A DNA stretch of 64,000 bases from Icerya purchasi. Lineage: Eukaryota; Arthropoda; Insecta; Hemiptera; Monophlebidae. This document shows, piece by piece, positions 32,579-43,604 of the stretch; positions within the stretch are counted from its first letter, which is position 1, and every line of letters begins with the position of its first letter. Under the pieces are notes generated by a model that saw only the letters and a list, made by a program, of their open reading frames with translations, searched no databases and was not told the DNA's origin. Where the stretch lies: contig CM077116.1 in assembly GCA_039619475.1 (NCBI GenBank), positions 297,952,464-298,016,463 of the forward strand, written 5' to 3'. A program made the translations under genes and the position numbers.

Positions 32579-34891
32579 CGGGGTTAGGGGCAGTCAGAAT
32601 TTTCAAAAAAACGTTTTCTTTTTTTGGCATTTTCTCAAAGTATAACATTTTTAAAATATTCTCTGAAAATTTCAAGAAAATCTAACGAATACTTTTCGGG
32701 TTATTCAACGATGAACGGCAGACTCTTCGGCGCTCGAGAGCAGGTACCTGCGGCAGCAGTAGATAACCGATTTTTCGGGTTGTATTGTCATATAGATTGT
32801 TTGTTATTATACACTCATACATACATTTACAAATTTTAGGTTGCAAAAGTGCTGAAAGTTATTAGTTTGTCATCAGTATGCCGCCTGCGGTAGTTGCAGT
32901 GAGCAGTCAATAGTTGAGCGCTTAAAAAAATTTTTTTGAGTAATTTATCATGGGACGTGATTTTGCAAAAGGTTCGAGAGAACTTCGGAGCTTCAAGAAT
33001 TTTTGTAAATCGCGTCTCGTTAAAAGAAAAAAATGTTTTCAATCCGAAAACAGCGGAACGTGATGAAAGTATTAGCAGTACATCATCTAAAAAATTGAAA
33101 CGGAACACGGAAGAAGATGTACCCGAAGATAGTAGTACTGAATTTAGAATTATTAACTTTATTATGGTATTTAATGCTATTTCAGGTATTGTTAAGTGTA
33201 AAAAGTGCAACGGAAATGTTAAATTTCAAACAGCAAGCACACGTGGTCTGGGATTTAAAATTGTAGTTTCATGTGACAATTGTGCAAATGAATACATTCC
33301 TTCCTGTTCTTTCGTTGGATATTCGTATGAAATAAATAGACGTTTTATATTAGCAATGAGAATACTAGGAATAGGATTTGAAGGAATGCGAAAGTTTTGG
33401 GGTCTAATGGACATGCCGTCAAGTATACAATATTATTGAAGCAAATATTAGATTGTAGTACAGCTGTCGCAGAATCTTTGTTGAAAAAAGCTGCGAACGA
33501 CCGAAAGCAATCAACGTCAGCAAGTGAAAATAAAGATACGAATGAATTGACTGTATCTGGGGATGGAACACGGCACAAGCGTGGATATACATCTTCATTT
33601 GGAGTTTCTTCTATAATTGGTTATTTTACCGGTAAAATTCTTGATTTAAATATTAAAAGTGCATATTGTAAACAATGGGAATATTGAATGAAGAAAATAA
33701 ATACGGCTGAATACGAGGAGTGTGGCGACATTTTATCACTACGGCTCAACCGATGACAATCCAAATCACAATATGTGTACAAAAGGCGAAGATTTCTGGT
33801 GCTCTTACCAGGGCTTTGAAGCGCATGGAGAACTTGATACTTACACTCAAGATTTTGCTTCCTTATCTCCTGATGTTTTAAAGGCCATCGAACCAATTTA
33901 TAACGACCTGCGTAGTGACAACTTACTCTCAAGATGTGTCGGTGGATTTAATCAAAACAATAATGAAAGCTTTAATCAACTAGTGTGGAAAATATGCCCA
34001 AAAATTATAGATACTAGTTATACCATCGTACAGATTGCTGCATACATTGCTACTGGTATATTTAATGAAGGTATACATTCATTATTGATAATTATGAATA
34101 GGCTGAGATTAAATTGTGGGCCCAATTCTCATCGGTATGCCGAAAAAACGGATGCTGTCCGTATGAAGGTGGCTGATAAGTGCGCTAACGATAACACTCG
34201 AGAAGGCAGAATGCAACGTAGACAACAGCAAATCGATATTTCGGAAGCTTCTACATCGGCTGAAGAATTATTATATGGCCCAGGAATAGATGACTTAAGT
34301 AATTAAATGACTCCTCTTTCTACACATAAATCCAGTTTAAAACTTTAAACGCGTTTTTCTCAAAACTATGTTTTTAAGGTCGGTGACCACTGTCATTCAA
34401 AAACCGCTCGGTGGATTTGAATGAAATTTATACAACTTTTTTAAAACACGTTAAACTAGTGACTGATCGAAGGATTTTTTTTCTTCCAAAAAATCGATTT
34501 TTTATAAACAATTTACTGTTGCTTTTTATCGGAAAATTCGAGAGTAAATTGTCTGAGGCCGCCATTTTGTTTATTTTCAAAAAAAAAAAAAAAAGCTTCG
34601 ATCAGACACTAGATTAACTATTAAAATACTAATTTTTTTTTATTTGAATGATTTTAGGTGAACTGTTGAGAAGTTATGGTGGTCACCGCAAATACTTATG
34701 GAACAGGGGTCGATACATATAGCGATAACTTTTTACATAATTAATATTTTTTTTTCAAATTTGGGTGAAATCAAGTTGAAACATGACATAATGATATAGT
34801 ATTGTTACTTTTATAAAATAAATAAAATTACTGATAAAAAAAAATTATTAAAAACACTTGTTTTTCGTGCCTCTGACTGCCCCTAACCCCG
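32579..34891 (+). mobile_element. deleted Mutator-like transposon with perfect 20-bp TIRs
   Basis: The left end CGGGGTTAGGGGCAGTCAGA (32579) is exactly repeated in inverse orientation at the right end (to 34891). The 2313-bp interior encodes a Mutator-like transposase with a central deletion and frame changes. No target-site duplication could be recognised next to the ends. It inserted in a virus-like reading frame. Confidence 0.8.
32936..34306 (+). pseudogene. Mutator-like transposase, frameshifted and internally deleted
   Basis: Three consecutive frames. 32936-33439 has a zinc-binding pair region (VKCKKCNGNV, SCDNCANEY). 33397-33687 has a catalytic-domain start (SGDGTRHKRGYTS, VSSIIGYFTGKILDL, IKSAYCKQWEY). 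33722-34306 has the C-terminal part (MCTKGEDFWCSYQGF, LSRCVGGFNQNNNESFNQ, LVWKICPK) and a polar tail. Frame shifts occur near 33420 and 33690. Most of the segment between CKQWEY and HYGSTDDNPN is missing, which removes core catalytic residues. The family call rests on the DGTxxKRG and NQNxNESxNQxxWxxCPK patterns known from Mutator-like transposases of arthropods and cnidarians. Confidence 0.65.
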
Positions 34892-35110
34892 TAAGAACTA
34901 GTACTAGTACAAGCAAACACAGACACAAGAATGCCTTCTACAAAACGGAGGCATCAAAGAATTTTTGATGCGACATCTGACAGTTCCATTTAGATATGAG
35001 TAGACTTCAAAGTTAACAAGAACATTCCTAATAGTACTGCGATGTATGTTCTCGTTATACATGAAAAGAGCGTTAACATGACATATTAAATTTATAAAAA
35101 TTTCGTAATA
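34892..35110 (+). pseudogene. virus-like reading frame, continuation after the transposon
   Basis: The frame LVLVQANTDT directly follows the right end of the Mutator-like element and fits the interrupted frame that ends at 32578. It degenerates within about 80 bases. Low information. Confidence 0.3.
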
Positions 35111-35154
35111 TTACATTATCTTGTGGGGAAGTTAACGTTAGCTTTGTAAGAGTA

Positions 35155-35192
35155 TAAAAGTGCTAGACTTAGACTATTCTATAGCAGTTGTT
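35155..35192 (+). promoter_or_regulatory. TATA box and initiator-like core promoter
   Basis: AGTATAAAAGTGC (35152-35164) is followed about 30 bases later by GCAGTTGTTAG, an arthropod-type initiator. It lies about 200 bases upstream of the virus-like frame at 35380-35730 and may be its old promoter. Confidence 0.4.
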
Positions 35193-35379
35193 AGTTTCCC
35201 GCAGTAATACAAGTTTGCACCTTATTTGTGTTCAATTTATTTCCGTTTACTCGCTAAAATATCTGTTAATCAAAGTAACAGTCGAGTCATGATCGATAAT
35301 TATTGAATGTTTTTTCAATAACCCCAATAAATATATAGTCAAGAAAATAACTATAATAAGTGTTGATGATGATTATGTA

Positions 35380-35730
35380 TTTCATACAACTTATACACCG
35401 CTTTATTTCTGGGACAAGTTAACTGAGAACATTCAAAGAGGCAGTACATGGATGCTAAATAGATACCATCATATACAGTGGGATTTGGGAGCGAGACATC
35501 ATAGCTATGTAATACACGATATAGTTGGAAGCATAAAGCGATTGCAACCAGAAAGAATTTATGTCAAAGACGCAGTAAGGCTACATGCGATGAAGGATAT
35601 TTTGGAGACTTGTACACACGCTAAGTAATACCCTATATTACGGCTTATCAAGAACAGTTCAATGTAATGCACACATGAATGTTGGAAAGAAGAGAAGTAT
35701 CTGCGCCCTGTGTAATGCGGTACTAATGAG
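35380..35730 (+). pseudogene. virus-like small protein frame (unnamed family)
   Basis: An open stretch reads TPLYFWDKLTENIQRGS, WMLNRYHHIQWDLGARHH, IKRLQPERIYVKDAVRLH, then stops at about 35628. A further piece, SICALCNAVLMSK, stands near 35697-35736. The order aromatic W-D-K-L, N-x-HH-x-x-W-D-x-G, xIYVK and a C-terminal cysteine element recalls a small protein family of arthropod and cnidarian genomes associated with virus-like elements (memory, unverified; possibly nuclease-like). Stops show it is inactive. Confidence 0.4.
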
Positions 35731-36730
35731 TAAATAAATGGAAACCAATGTTCTACCATTGCTGTACACCTTATCGAGACCTAACGATGAAATATTTAAA
35801 AACGTCAAAGTAAAGCTAATTATCGCAGAACTTGGAAAGTGCGTATAGGGTATTTACCAATACTTACCCGAAGAGCTGCGGAATTTAAAAAAAATAAAAG
35901 ATCAATTATCGCGCTTAGGTCACCTTAATTTCGATTGTCCGGCCTGTTCAACGATAACTTTTGTGAATTCTGTACTTGTGAAATCAAAAAATTAATCCCT
36001 CGTATCGGTTCTAATTTGTTAGATAAGAAAAAGCTTATTGCATAATGCTTTAAGAAAGCGTTAATGCTGTTTTTAATAGTACTGTAACAAGTCGCTTATA
36101 TAATTTTGTTTATCTTTTCCGTCGTTTTACATGTTTTGTGTCATCTTTTTCCATATTTTACGGGTTTTTTTTGCAATTTACATTTTTTTTTTTTAAATTT
36201 TTAAATTGTTTACTCGGTTCATTTACTGATTTTTGTATTATACTTGTTTTCTTACGTAATAAAGACTTTTGTCAATAAATGCGGCTTTGTTTAAAAACAA
36301 GTAACTCAATTTTCAATAATGACCGTTCAAAAACCAGCTCATCTACTCTTTTTCCAATTTTTTCTCTGTTTGTAGAAAACCTCAGAAGTTTTAGGTGCTG
36401 GTTAATTACTTTTTATCTGTAAATTTATTGGTCGCATATTTTTGATATTGAAATTAGGCTTTCGCCTTTGCAAGGTCTGTCATATATTTCTTACTTCGAA
36501 TCTGATATTTAAGCCCTGCTCGTTCAGATTCTAGCCAGATTTTCCACTTTCCTCGTTACTTGCAGTTATCTAAAGCACTACGATAGGACTGATTATTCAG
36601 CCACTTCTTTGAGTTAAAGTGTATGCTAGAAATCTCACATACAAGCAAGAATGGAATTGATGTGGGGGGGGGGGGTAGAAGTTACAATTACTCGATGACC
36701 GCGTTCACAAGAGATACGTTAATTTCGTAT
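35731..36730. other. spacer, nothing certain
   Basis: AT-rich. A run of G occurs at 36664-36675. No supported gene. Confidence 0.4.
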
Positions 36731-38183
36731 GTTAATCGACGTTTCAGAATCATGTTAAGGTATTTGATGGTGTTATATTATGTTAGATTTTGTTTGTTCA
36801 ATTGCAGTGAAGGGCAAAACTTATTCCATTTGAAGATAAGGCCATCCTCTCTATTCAGCAGCTCGTTCTTAAATCTTATTTAAATGTTTCTGTGCTAACA
36901 TTGAAACAAATGCAAGATCTGCACAAGGTATTATAAAACATTTATATTTTAGAAGCTAGTCTGCATATTTCTTTGTAGAGCTGAGGTTTGGAACGTTGCA
37001 AACTTTAGTATATTTTGGAGAATGATGAAAGATAAGCGGACGCCTCGGAATAATGACGCAATCATTGCTTTTCACAAGATTCGTTATAATAATATTACTT
37101 CGGAAATTTAAAACATTTAACTGTCCGACTAGCGTCTACGCAAGTTTGCAGCCATGAGGGGAGGTGGGAAGTTCAAACATCTACCGAAACTTTTCCGAAA
37201 TGTTTTAAGGAATAAACAACAGAAATAGGGGTTGTTTCTTAGCTGTATAGAATTAATAAAAAAATATTATGAGGAATTTGGAGATCCGTTTCCGAGAGTA
37301 TTATTTATTCTATAAGGGCAGATGACATAGTGAATTTGTAATCTTTTGTTTTAATAAAAAATAAACGAATGGATTATTATAAATAAAAATCTTAAAATTA
37401 TTAATTGGAATGGTAAACGGTTGGATTATCCCACAGTAAAATAAATATTTGTAGAACGTGTTTTTAGTTTTAGCTGGGTGTACCCTATATTGTTAGCCGA
37501 CGATGAATTATGCCCAAAAACGTTTCTAAAGTAAGGTATTTATTTTAATTTATTAAAGTGTAAATTATTTTATACTTATTTTTCTTTGTTATTGTGGTAT
37601 TTATTTATTTTATATTTATAAATATCTGCCGAGTTTGTCGCGTTTTATTAGACATGTTAATCATGGAAAAAACTATTTGAAGGATTATATGTAATTATCA
37701 TTTTGCCTGGATTGCCAATGTACGAACCTTGCCGAAATGTTAATTTTGCCTACGAGCCCACGTATATAATATGGTAGCTGTCAAAATTATTGTTTAGTTT
37801 CGAATCTGAAGAACAGCTGATTTAAATTAATGGCTCTCGATATTATTTTCAAAAAATATTAGTCGACGCTATTACCCAGTTTTTACAGGAATGCGTTATT
37901 TCAGTATTAAAGCGAGAAATCGCGTTGGTTATTGTTTCTTTTTTTCTTTCATGACCAATGCTGAATTGCCCAAATTTTATTTTTCGGTTCTAACTCGCGT
38001 TTCCCTTTGAGGTCGTTCGCGACAACGTTCATTTTCCTTCGGCTAGCATGCTACACAACAGTTTTTAAGGTTCATTCATAGCACATGTTCACACGATTCT
38101 GCATTAATAGTGTTCCGACAGAGCTGCATTTCTACAATTTGAGTATTTTCTCATTAGTCACCCATACTTTTCACCGGCATCCG
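36731..38183 (+). repeat. arm C of a ~5-kb inverted repeat (left)
   Basis: 1453 bases from GTTAATCGACGTTTCAGAAT to TTTTCACCGGCATCCG, essentially the reverse complement of 39336-40788 with very few differences. There are no open frames of note. It carries no recognised mobile-element protein. Confidence 0.9.
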
Positions 38184-38262
38184 GAGAACTTCCGCAATCA
38201 TTTTTCTTGTTAATACATTTATAATATTTTTAAAATTTAAAGCTTTCACAGTGATTACTCAT

Positions 38263-39214
38263 GATAAATAATTTTCGGAAAGAACTGTGTTCTTTTAAAA
38301 AAAGATACTAGTTACTCGCTTAACGTTTCGACCAGCTTACACTGGCCATCATCAGACGCAAACTGAAGAACGGAGCGAAAATTGCGATCGACAATAACAT
38401 TAAAATAAGCATCAGAAATCATGAAAAACCCAAATCAAAACAGATAAACTACCTCTAAACAGGAAAACCGACGTAACACAATAACAACAGATAGAAAAAA
38501 TATAAAAACAAAAAAATAATAATAAAAGAAACCAAAATCTAAACGGGAAAAACCGACAAAACGCATAACAACAGAAAAAAAAAAAAATTAATAATAATAA
38601 TAAAAGGAACACAAAATCTGAACGGGAAAACCGACAAAACGCCTAACAACCGAAGATAATAAAATGTAAAAACAAAAAAAAAACAAAAAAAAAAATAAAA
38701 ATAAAATTAATAATAATAATAAAAGGAACACAAAATCTAAACGGGAAAAACCGACAAAACGCATAACAACCGAAGATAAAATGTAAAAACATATGAGAAA
38801 AAAGGTATTAGAAAAATTTACAAAAGGACCAAAAAACATCGGGTCACAGTTGGGGCAGGGGGGAAAAACGAATAACACCTTATAAAAAATAAAACTGAAA
38901 ACGTTGAAAACGCACGGAACAACCAAGTGAACAGAACAAAAATATGAAATATTACAACAGAAACAGTTGAATTACCTGAACAAGGACTGGGAACTACCTG
39001 AAAATTGCTTGGAATCCGCACCTGAGGACCCACTCGAAACCTATCCGGAAGAAGCACCAGAGGGCACGGCCCCGGGCATTGGACCAACGGAAGCGTAACC
39101 AAACGAAGTGAAAAAAAGCAAATCCAACCGAAAGAAGAAACCACTGGGACCGGCGGTCCGCCACCGCCTTTCACTTCTTTTTGGTCTTTTGTTCCCACAT
39201 CCCGCCGGTCCCAG
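38263..39214 (-). repeat. module A (left copy, minus orientation)
   Basis: Reverse-complement copy of 40789-41725. It contains repeat-rich low-complexity DNA, a GC-rich hairpin at its outer end and a CTGATGA...GAAAC motif on the minus strand (38331-38360). The long open frames on it are low-complexity and mirrored in the other copy, and are not taken as genes. Confidence 0.85.
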
Positions 39215-39335
39215 TGGTTTCTTCTTTCGGTTGGATTTGCTTTGTTTCACTTCGTTTGGTTAAGCTTCCGTTAGTTCAATGCCCGGGGCCGTGCCCTCTG
39301 GTGCTTCTTCCGGATAGGTTTCGAGTGGGTCCTCC
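39203..39335 (+). repeat. truncated third copy of module A (plus orientation)
   Basis: From CCGCCGGTCCCAGTGGTTTC to GGTTTCGAGTGGGTCCTC it repeats 40849-40979, forming the turn of the central palindrome. It stops where the right arm C begins. Confidence 0.85.
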
Positions 39336-40788
39336 CGGATGCCGGTGAAAAGTATGGGTGACTAATGGGAAAATACTCAAATTGTAGAAATGCAGCTCTG
39401 TCTGAACACTATTAATGCAGAATCGTGTGAACATGTGCTATGAATGAACCTTAAAAACTGTTGTGTAGCATGCTAGCCGAAGGAAAATGAACGTTGTCGC
39501 GAACGACCTCAAAGGGAAACGCGAGTTAGAACCGAAAAATAAAATTTGGGCAATTCAGCATTGGTCATGAAAGAAAAAAAGAAACAATAACCAACGCGAT
39601 TTCTCGCTTTAATACTGAAATAACGCATTCCTGTAAAAACTGGGTAATAGCGTCGACTAATATTTTTTGAAAATAATATCGAGAGCCATTAATTTAAATC
39701 AGCTGTTCTTCAGATTCGAAACTAAACAATAATTTTGACAGCTACCATATTATATACGTGGGCTCGTAGGCAAAATTAACATTTCGGCAAGGTTCGTACA
39801 TTGGCAATCCAGGCAAAATGATAATTACATATAATCCTTCAAATAGTTTTTTCCATGATTAACATGTCTAATAAAACGCGACAAACTCGGCAGATATTTA
39901 TAAATATAAAATAAATAAATACCACAATAACAAAGAAAAATAAGTATAAAATAATTTACACTTTAATAAATTAAAATAAATACCTTACTTTAGAAACGTT
40001 TTTGGGCATAATTCATCGTCGGCTAACAATATAGGGTACACCCAGCTAAAACTAAAAACACGTTCTACAAATATTTATTTTACTGTGGGATAATCCAACC
40101 GTTTACCATTCCAATTAATAATTTTAAGATTTTTATTTATAATAATCCATTCGTTTATTTTTTATTAAAACAAAAGATTACAAATTCACTATGTCATCTG
40201 CCCTTATAGAATAAATAATACTCTCGGAAACGGATCTCCAAATTCCTCATAATATTTTTTTATTAATTCTATACAGCTAAGAAACAACCCCTATTTCTGT
40301 TGTTTATTCCTTAAAACATTTCGGAAAAGTTTCGGTAGATGTTTGAACTTCCCACCTCCCCTCATGGCTGCAAACTTGCGTAGACGCTAGTCGGACAGTT
40401 AAATGTTTTAAATTTCCGAAGTAATATTATTATAACGAATCTTGTGAAAAGCAATGATTGCGTCATTATTCCGAGGCGTCCGCTTATCTTTCATCATTCT
40501 CCAAAATATACTAAAGTTTGCAACGTTCCAAACCTCAGCTCTACAAAGAAATATGCAGACTAGCTTCTAAAATATAAATGTTTTATAATACCTTGTGCAG
40601 ATCTTGCATTTGTTTCAATGTTAGCATAGAAACATTTAAATAAGATTTAAGAACGAGCTGCTGAATAGAGAGGATGGCCTTATCTTCAAATGGAATAAGT
40701 TTTGCTCTTCACTGCAATTGAACAAACAAAATCTAACATAATATAACACCATCAAATACCTTAACATGATTCTGAAACGTCGATTAAC
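39336..40788 (-). repeat. arm C of the ~5-kb inverted repeat (right)
   Basis: Reverse complement of 36731-38183. It ends CGTCGATTAAC, exactly at the junction with module A. Confidence 0.9.
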
Positions 40789-41725
40789 TGGGACCGGCGG
40801 GATGTGGGAACAAAAGACCAAAAAGAAGTGAAAGGCGGTGGCGGACCGCCGGTCCCAGTGGTTTCTTCTTTCGGTTGGATTTGCTTTGTTTCACTTCGTT
40901 TGGTTACGCTTCCGTTGGTCCAATGCCCGGGGCCGTGCCCTCTGGTGCTTCTTCCGGATAGGTTTCGAGTGGGTCCTCAGGTGCGGATTCCAAGCAATTT
41001 TCAGGTAGTTCCCAGTCCTTGTTCAGGTAATTCAACTGTTTCTGTTGTAATATTTCATATTTTTGTTCTGTTCACTTGGTTGTTCCGTGCGTTTTCAACG
41101 TTTTCAGTTTTATTTTTTATAAGGTGTTATTCGTTTTTCCCCCCTGCCCCAACTGTGACCCGATGTTTTTTGGTCCTTTTGTAAATTTTTCTAATACCTT
41201 TTTTCTCATATGTTTTTACATTTTATCTTCGGTTGTTATGCGTTTTGTCGGTTTTTCCCGTTTAGATTTTGTGTTCCTTTTATTATTATTATTAATTTTA
41301 TTTTTATTTTTTTTTTTGTTTTTTTTTTGTTTTTACATTTTATTATCTTCGGTTGTTAGGCGTTTTGTCGGTTTTCCCGTTCAGATTTTGTGTTCCTTTT
41401 ATTATTATTATTAATTTTTTTTTTTTTCTATTGTTATGCGTTTTGTCGGTTTTTCCCGTTTAGATTTTGGTTTCTTTTATTATTATTTTTTTGTTTTTAT
41501 ATTTTTTCTATCTGTTGTTATTGTGTTACGTCGGTTTTCCTGTTTAGAGGTAGTTTATCTGTTTTGATTTGGGTTTTTCATGATTTCTGATGCTTATTTT
41601 AATGTTATTGTCGATCGCAATTTTCGCTCCGTTCTTCAGTTTGCGTCTGATGATGGCCAGTGTAAGCTGGTCGAAACGTTAAGCGAATAAATATCTTTTT
41701 AAGAACACAGTTGTTTCCGAAAATT
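40789..41725 (+). repeat. module A (right copy, plus orientation)
   Basis: Starts TGGGACCGGCGGGATGTGGG and contains a 12-bp GC-rich hairpin stem (TGGGACCGGCGG with CCGCCGGTCCCA, 40789-40860). It then has a minisatellite of about four units (41220-41600) built on CGTTTTGTCGGTTTTCCCGTT plus (ATT)n, and ends with CTGATGATGGCCAGTG...GTCGAAACGTT. Its nature is unknown. Penelope-like or other non-coding terminal repeats are possible. Confidence 0.8.
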
Positions 41726-42156
41726 ATTTATCACATTTATAATATTTAAAAAAAAAAATTTCGTGGCTCTCCGAGTTTTACTGCTGGTTACTAGGGTAAG
41801 AAGTAATACTGCTTTATAACCCATTATTTTGGTGCCGTTTAATACATTTGATTCTAGAATATTCTAATAGTCTGTTTTAATTTGCCTGATATTTCTAATT
41901 TTATAATTCATTTATCATCTGGTGACGTATCTTTGTCCACATTATTTCCAAGGTATTTGAAGTTGTTTCTTATAAGTTAAAATAGAATCTATCGGATGTT
42001 CATCGGTACGATTTACGCTTTCTTTTAACGAATTGAGAGTCCGATGTTTACAAGATTTTTATTTATTTATTAGTGCAGGTTTTGGTGTTACATTTGAATT
42101 TATATTTAACCAAATTATATGTAGACGCCTTTGAATGTAAATTTGATATATATGTA
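41726..42156. other. AT-rich spacer
   Basis: No supported feature. Confidence 0.4.
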
Positions 42157-42632
42157 TGTTGCGACGGATTCGGTACCTGTAACGCGATCTTTTAGCGGTG
42201 TTCGAATTATGAAAATATTCTTTTTCATAAAATCATTTATTCATGGTCCATCGGAACTGTTTTATTCGGCGTTATCGCAAGTTGTAGGTATTGGGGATGT
42301 TTATTCGTAAAATCAAGATTACTGTACGCGGTCGAACGGACAGTTTTGCCGGGGTTGAGACTGTATGCGTGTGTATTGTTGGTAGTGGACACTAGTGGAG
42401 GTAACTGCAAGCGTAAGAGCTATGCCGAGCAGCATCGAGCCGAGAGAGGATTTATAAAATCCCGAAAATGTCTGGCAGGACAACTAACGCGGTATCATTC
42501 CGAAGATGAATAAGAAACATCGATAATTATTATCGTTACCGCGTTTATTAATTGTTCTTCGATTATTCGGTTACAGTTAAATAGTTTTGATAGTTACATT
42601 ATTCTAGTTGATCGCCAATCGCCCCCGTGACA
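42157..42632 (-). mobile_element. possible solo LTR
   Basis: Read on the minus strand it starts TGTCACGGGGGCGATTGGCG and ends CGTCGCAACA. In order it contains a TATA-like ATTTTATAAATCC and several AATAAA signals, which is the arrangement of an LTR (U3-R-U5) with TG...CA ends. It is more GC-rich than its surroundings. No target-site duplication and no adjacent retrotransposon ORF are visible, so the call is tentative. Confidence 0.4.
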
Positions 42633-43008
42633 GCGTTTAAATTATGTTCTAGTCCGTATCGTCGTTTATAATGAATTTCATGCCGTTTAGCGAACCGTTT
42701 TTATAGTTGTAAGATTTGATGTTTTTTTTTAGTTGAGAATTGTTTGTTTTTTATTTGGATGTTAGTTTGGATCCATTTCCATGAAATATATGTGTTTTTG
42801 TTAATTTCATCTTTTTTTCCGAACACGTGGTAAAGAAATCCACCGTGAGAACTCTTACTGTTGCGGCACAAGAGTATTTTTGTTTGATCAGAAAGCCTAA
42901 GATCTACGGGAGAGAACGTTCGAAATTGTGATACTGCGTATGTCACTGGCGCTTGTGTTTTAGTAGTTTTTTTCCGTTAAATTCGAATTCTTATCAATAT
43001 ATATATAT
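42633..43008. other. spacer, nothing recognised
   Basis: The frame at 42701 (minus) has no motifs. Confidence 0.4.
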
Positions 43009-43246
43009 TTACAATGTAATTCTTAGGCTACCCCCCACCATTAAAAAAAATGTCCCAATTTTATGTAATGTTTGTTATATCTTATAGGATTTTTGTGATT
43101 TGTTATTATATTCATATGGCTTAATTTAGAATTACGTTGTAAATTTTGATCAGTTTATACAAAGTATAGAAGAGAAAGAGACAGAAATATAAGCAAGATG
43201 GGTCCAAGGGGCATAGCCTCTTGCAAGGCCAAAATGGCAGAGTTAA
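43009..43246 (-). repeat. R repeat, copy 3, inverted
   Basis: Minus-strand copy of the repeats at 5795 and 6103: TTACAATGTAATTCTTAGGC, TAGAATTACGTTGTAAATTT, and GCCAAAATGGCAGAGTT at its far end. It abuts a (TA)n run, as copy 1 does. Confidence 0.75.
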
Positions 43247-43255
43247 TATATATAC

Positions 43256-43298
<43 letters not shown>

Positions 43299-43310
43299 TG
43301 TATATATATT
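43244..43310. repeat. (TA)n microsatellite
   Basis: Imperfect TA/CATA repeat directly after R copy 3. The minus-strand frame across it is a low-complexity artefact. Confidence 0.85.
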
Positions 43311-43604
43311 CCTTCATCTGATGAATGCAGTTTGAGAATATAATAATACATTAGTTTTACATAAAAGTTAAAAAGTTGGGGTCCCGTACGCATTTCTCCT
43401 TCAGCTTAATGATAAATCTGCACTACTGGCCTGGTTGATAGCCAAAATGCCTTTATACGAGGGTGGTTCAAATATAAACCAGAATTTTTAAATAAACGCG
43501 CGAAAAATTTATTGTGGAAAAAGTGGTTGCACTGGCAGTTAGACCGGTTTGTTATGTAGAGCAATTAGAACCGCGTAACGTCACTTTTTAGTGTAGTTAG
43601 AGCC

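Noticed and set aside
38412..39198. Long minus-strand frames in module A, mirrored at 40804-41590
   Set aside because: Phe/Leu-rich translations of T-rich minisatellite DNA with no domain. Both copies are the same repeat.
43121..43393. 90-codon minus-strand frame
   Set aside because: It runs through a TA microsatellite and the R repeat, and no motif is present.
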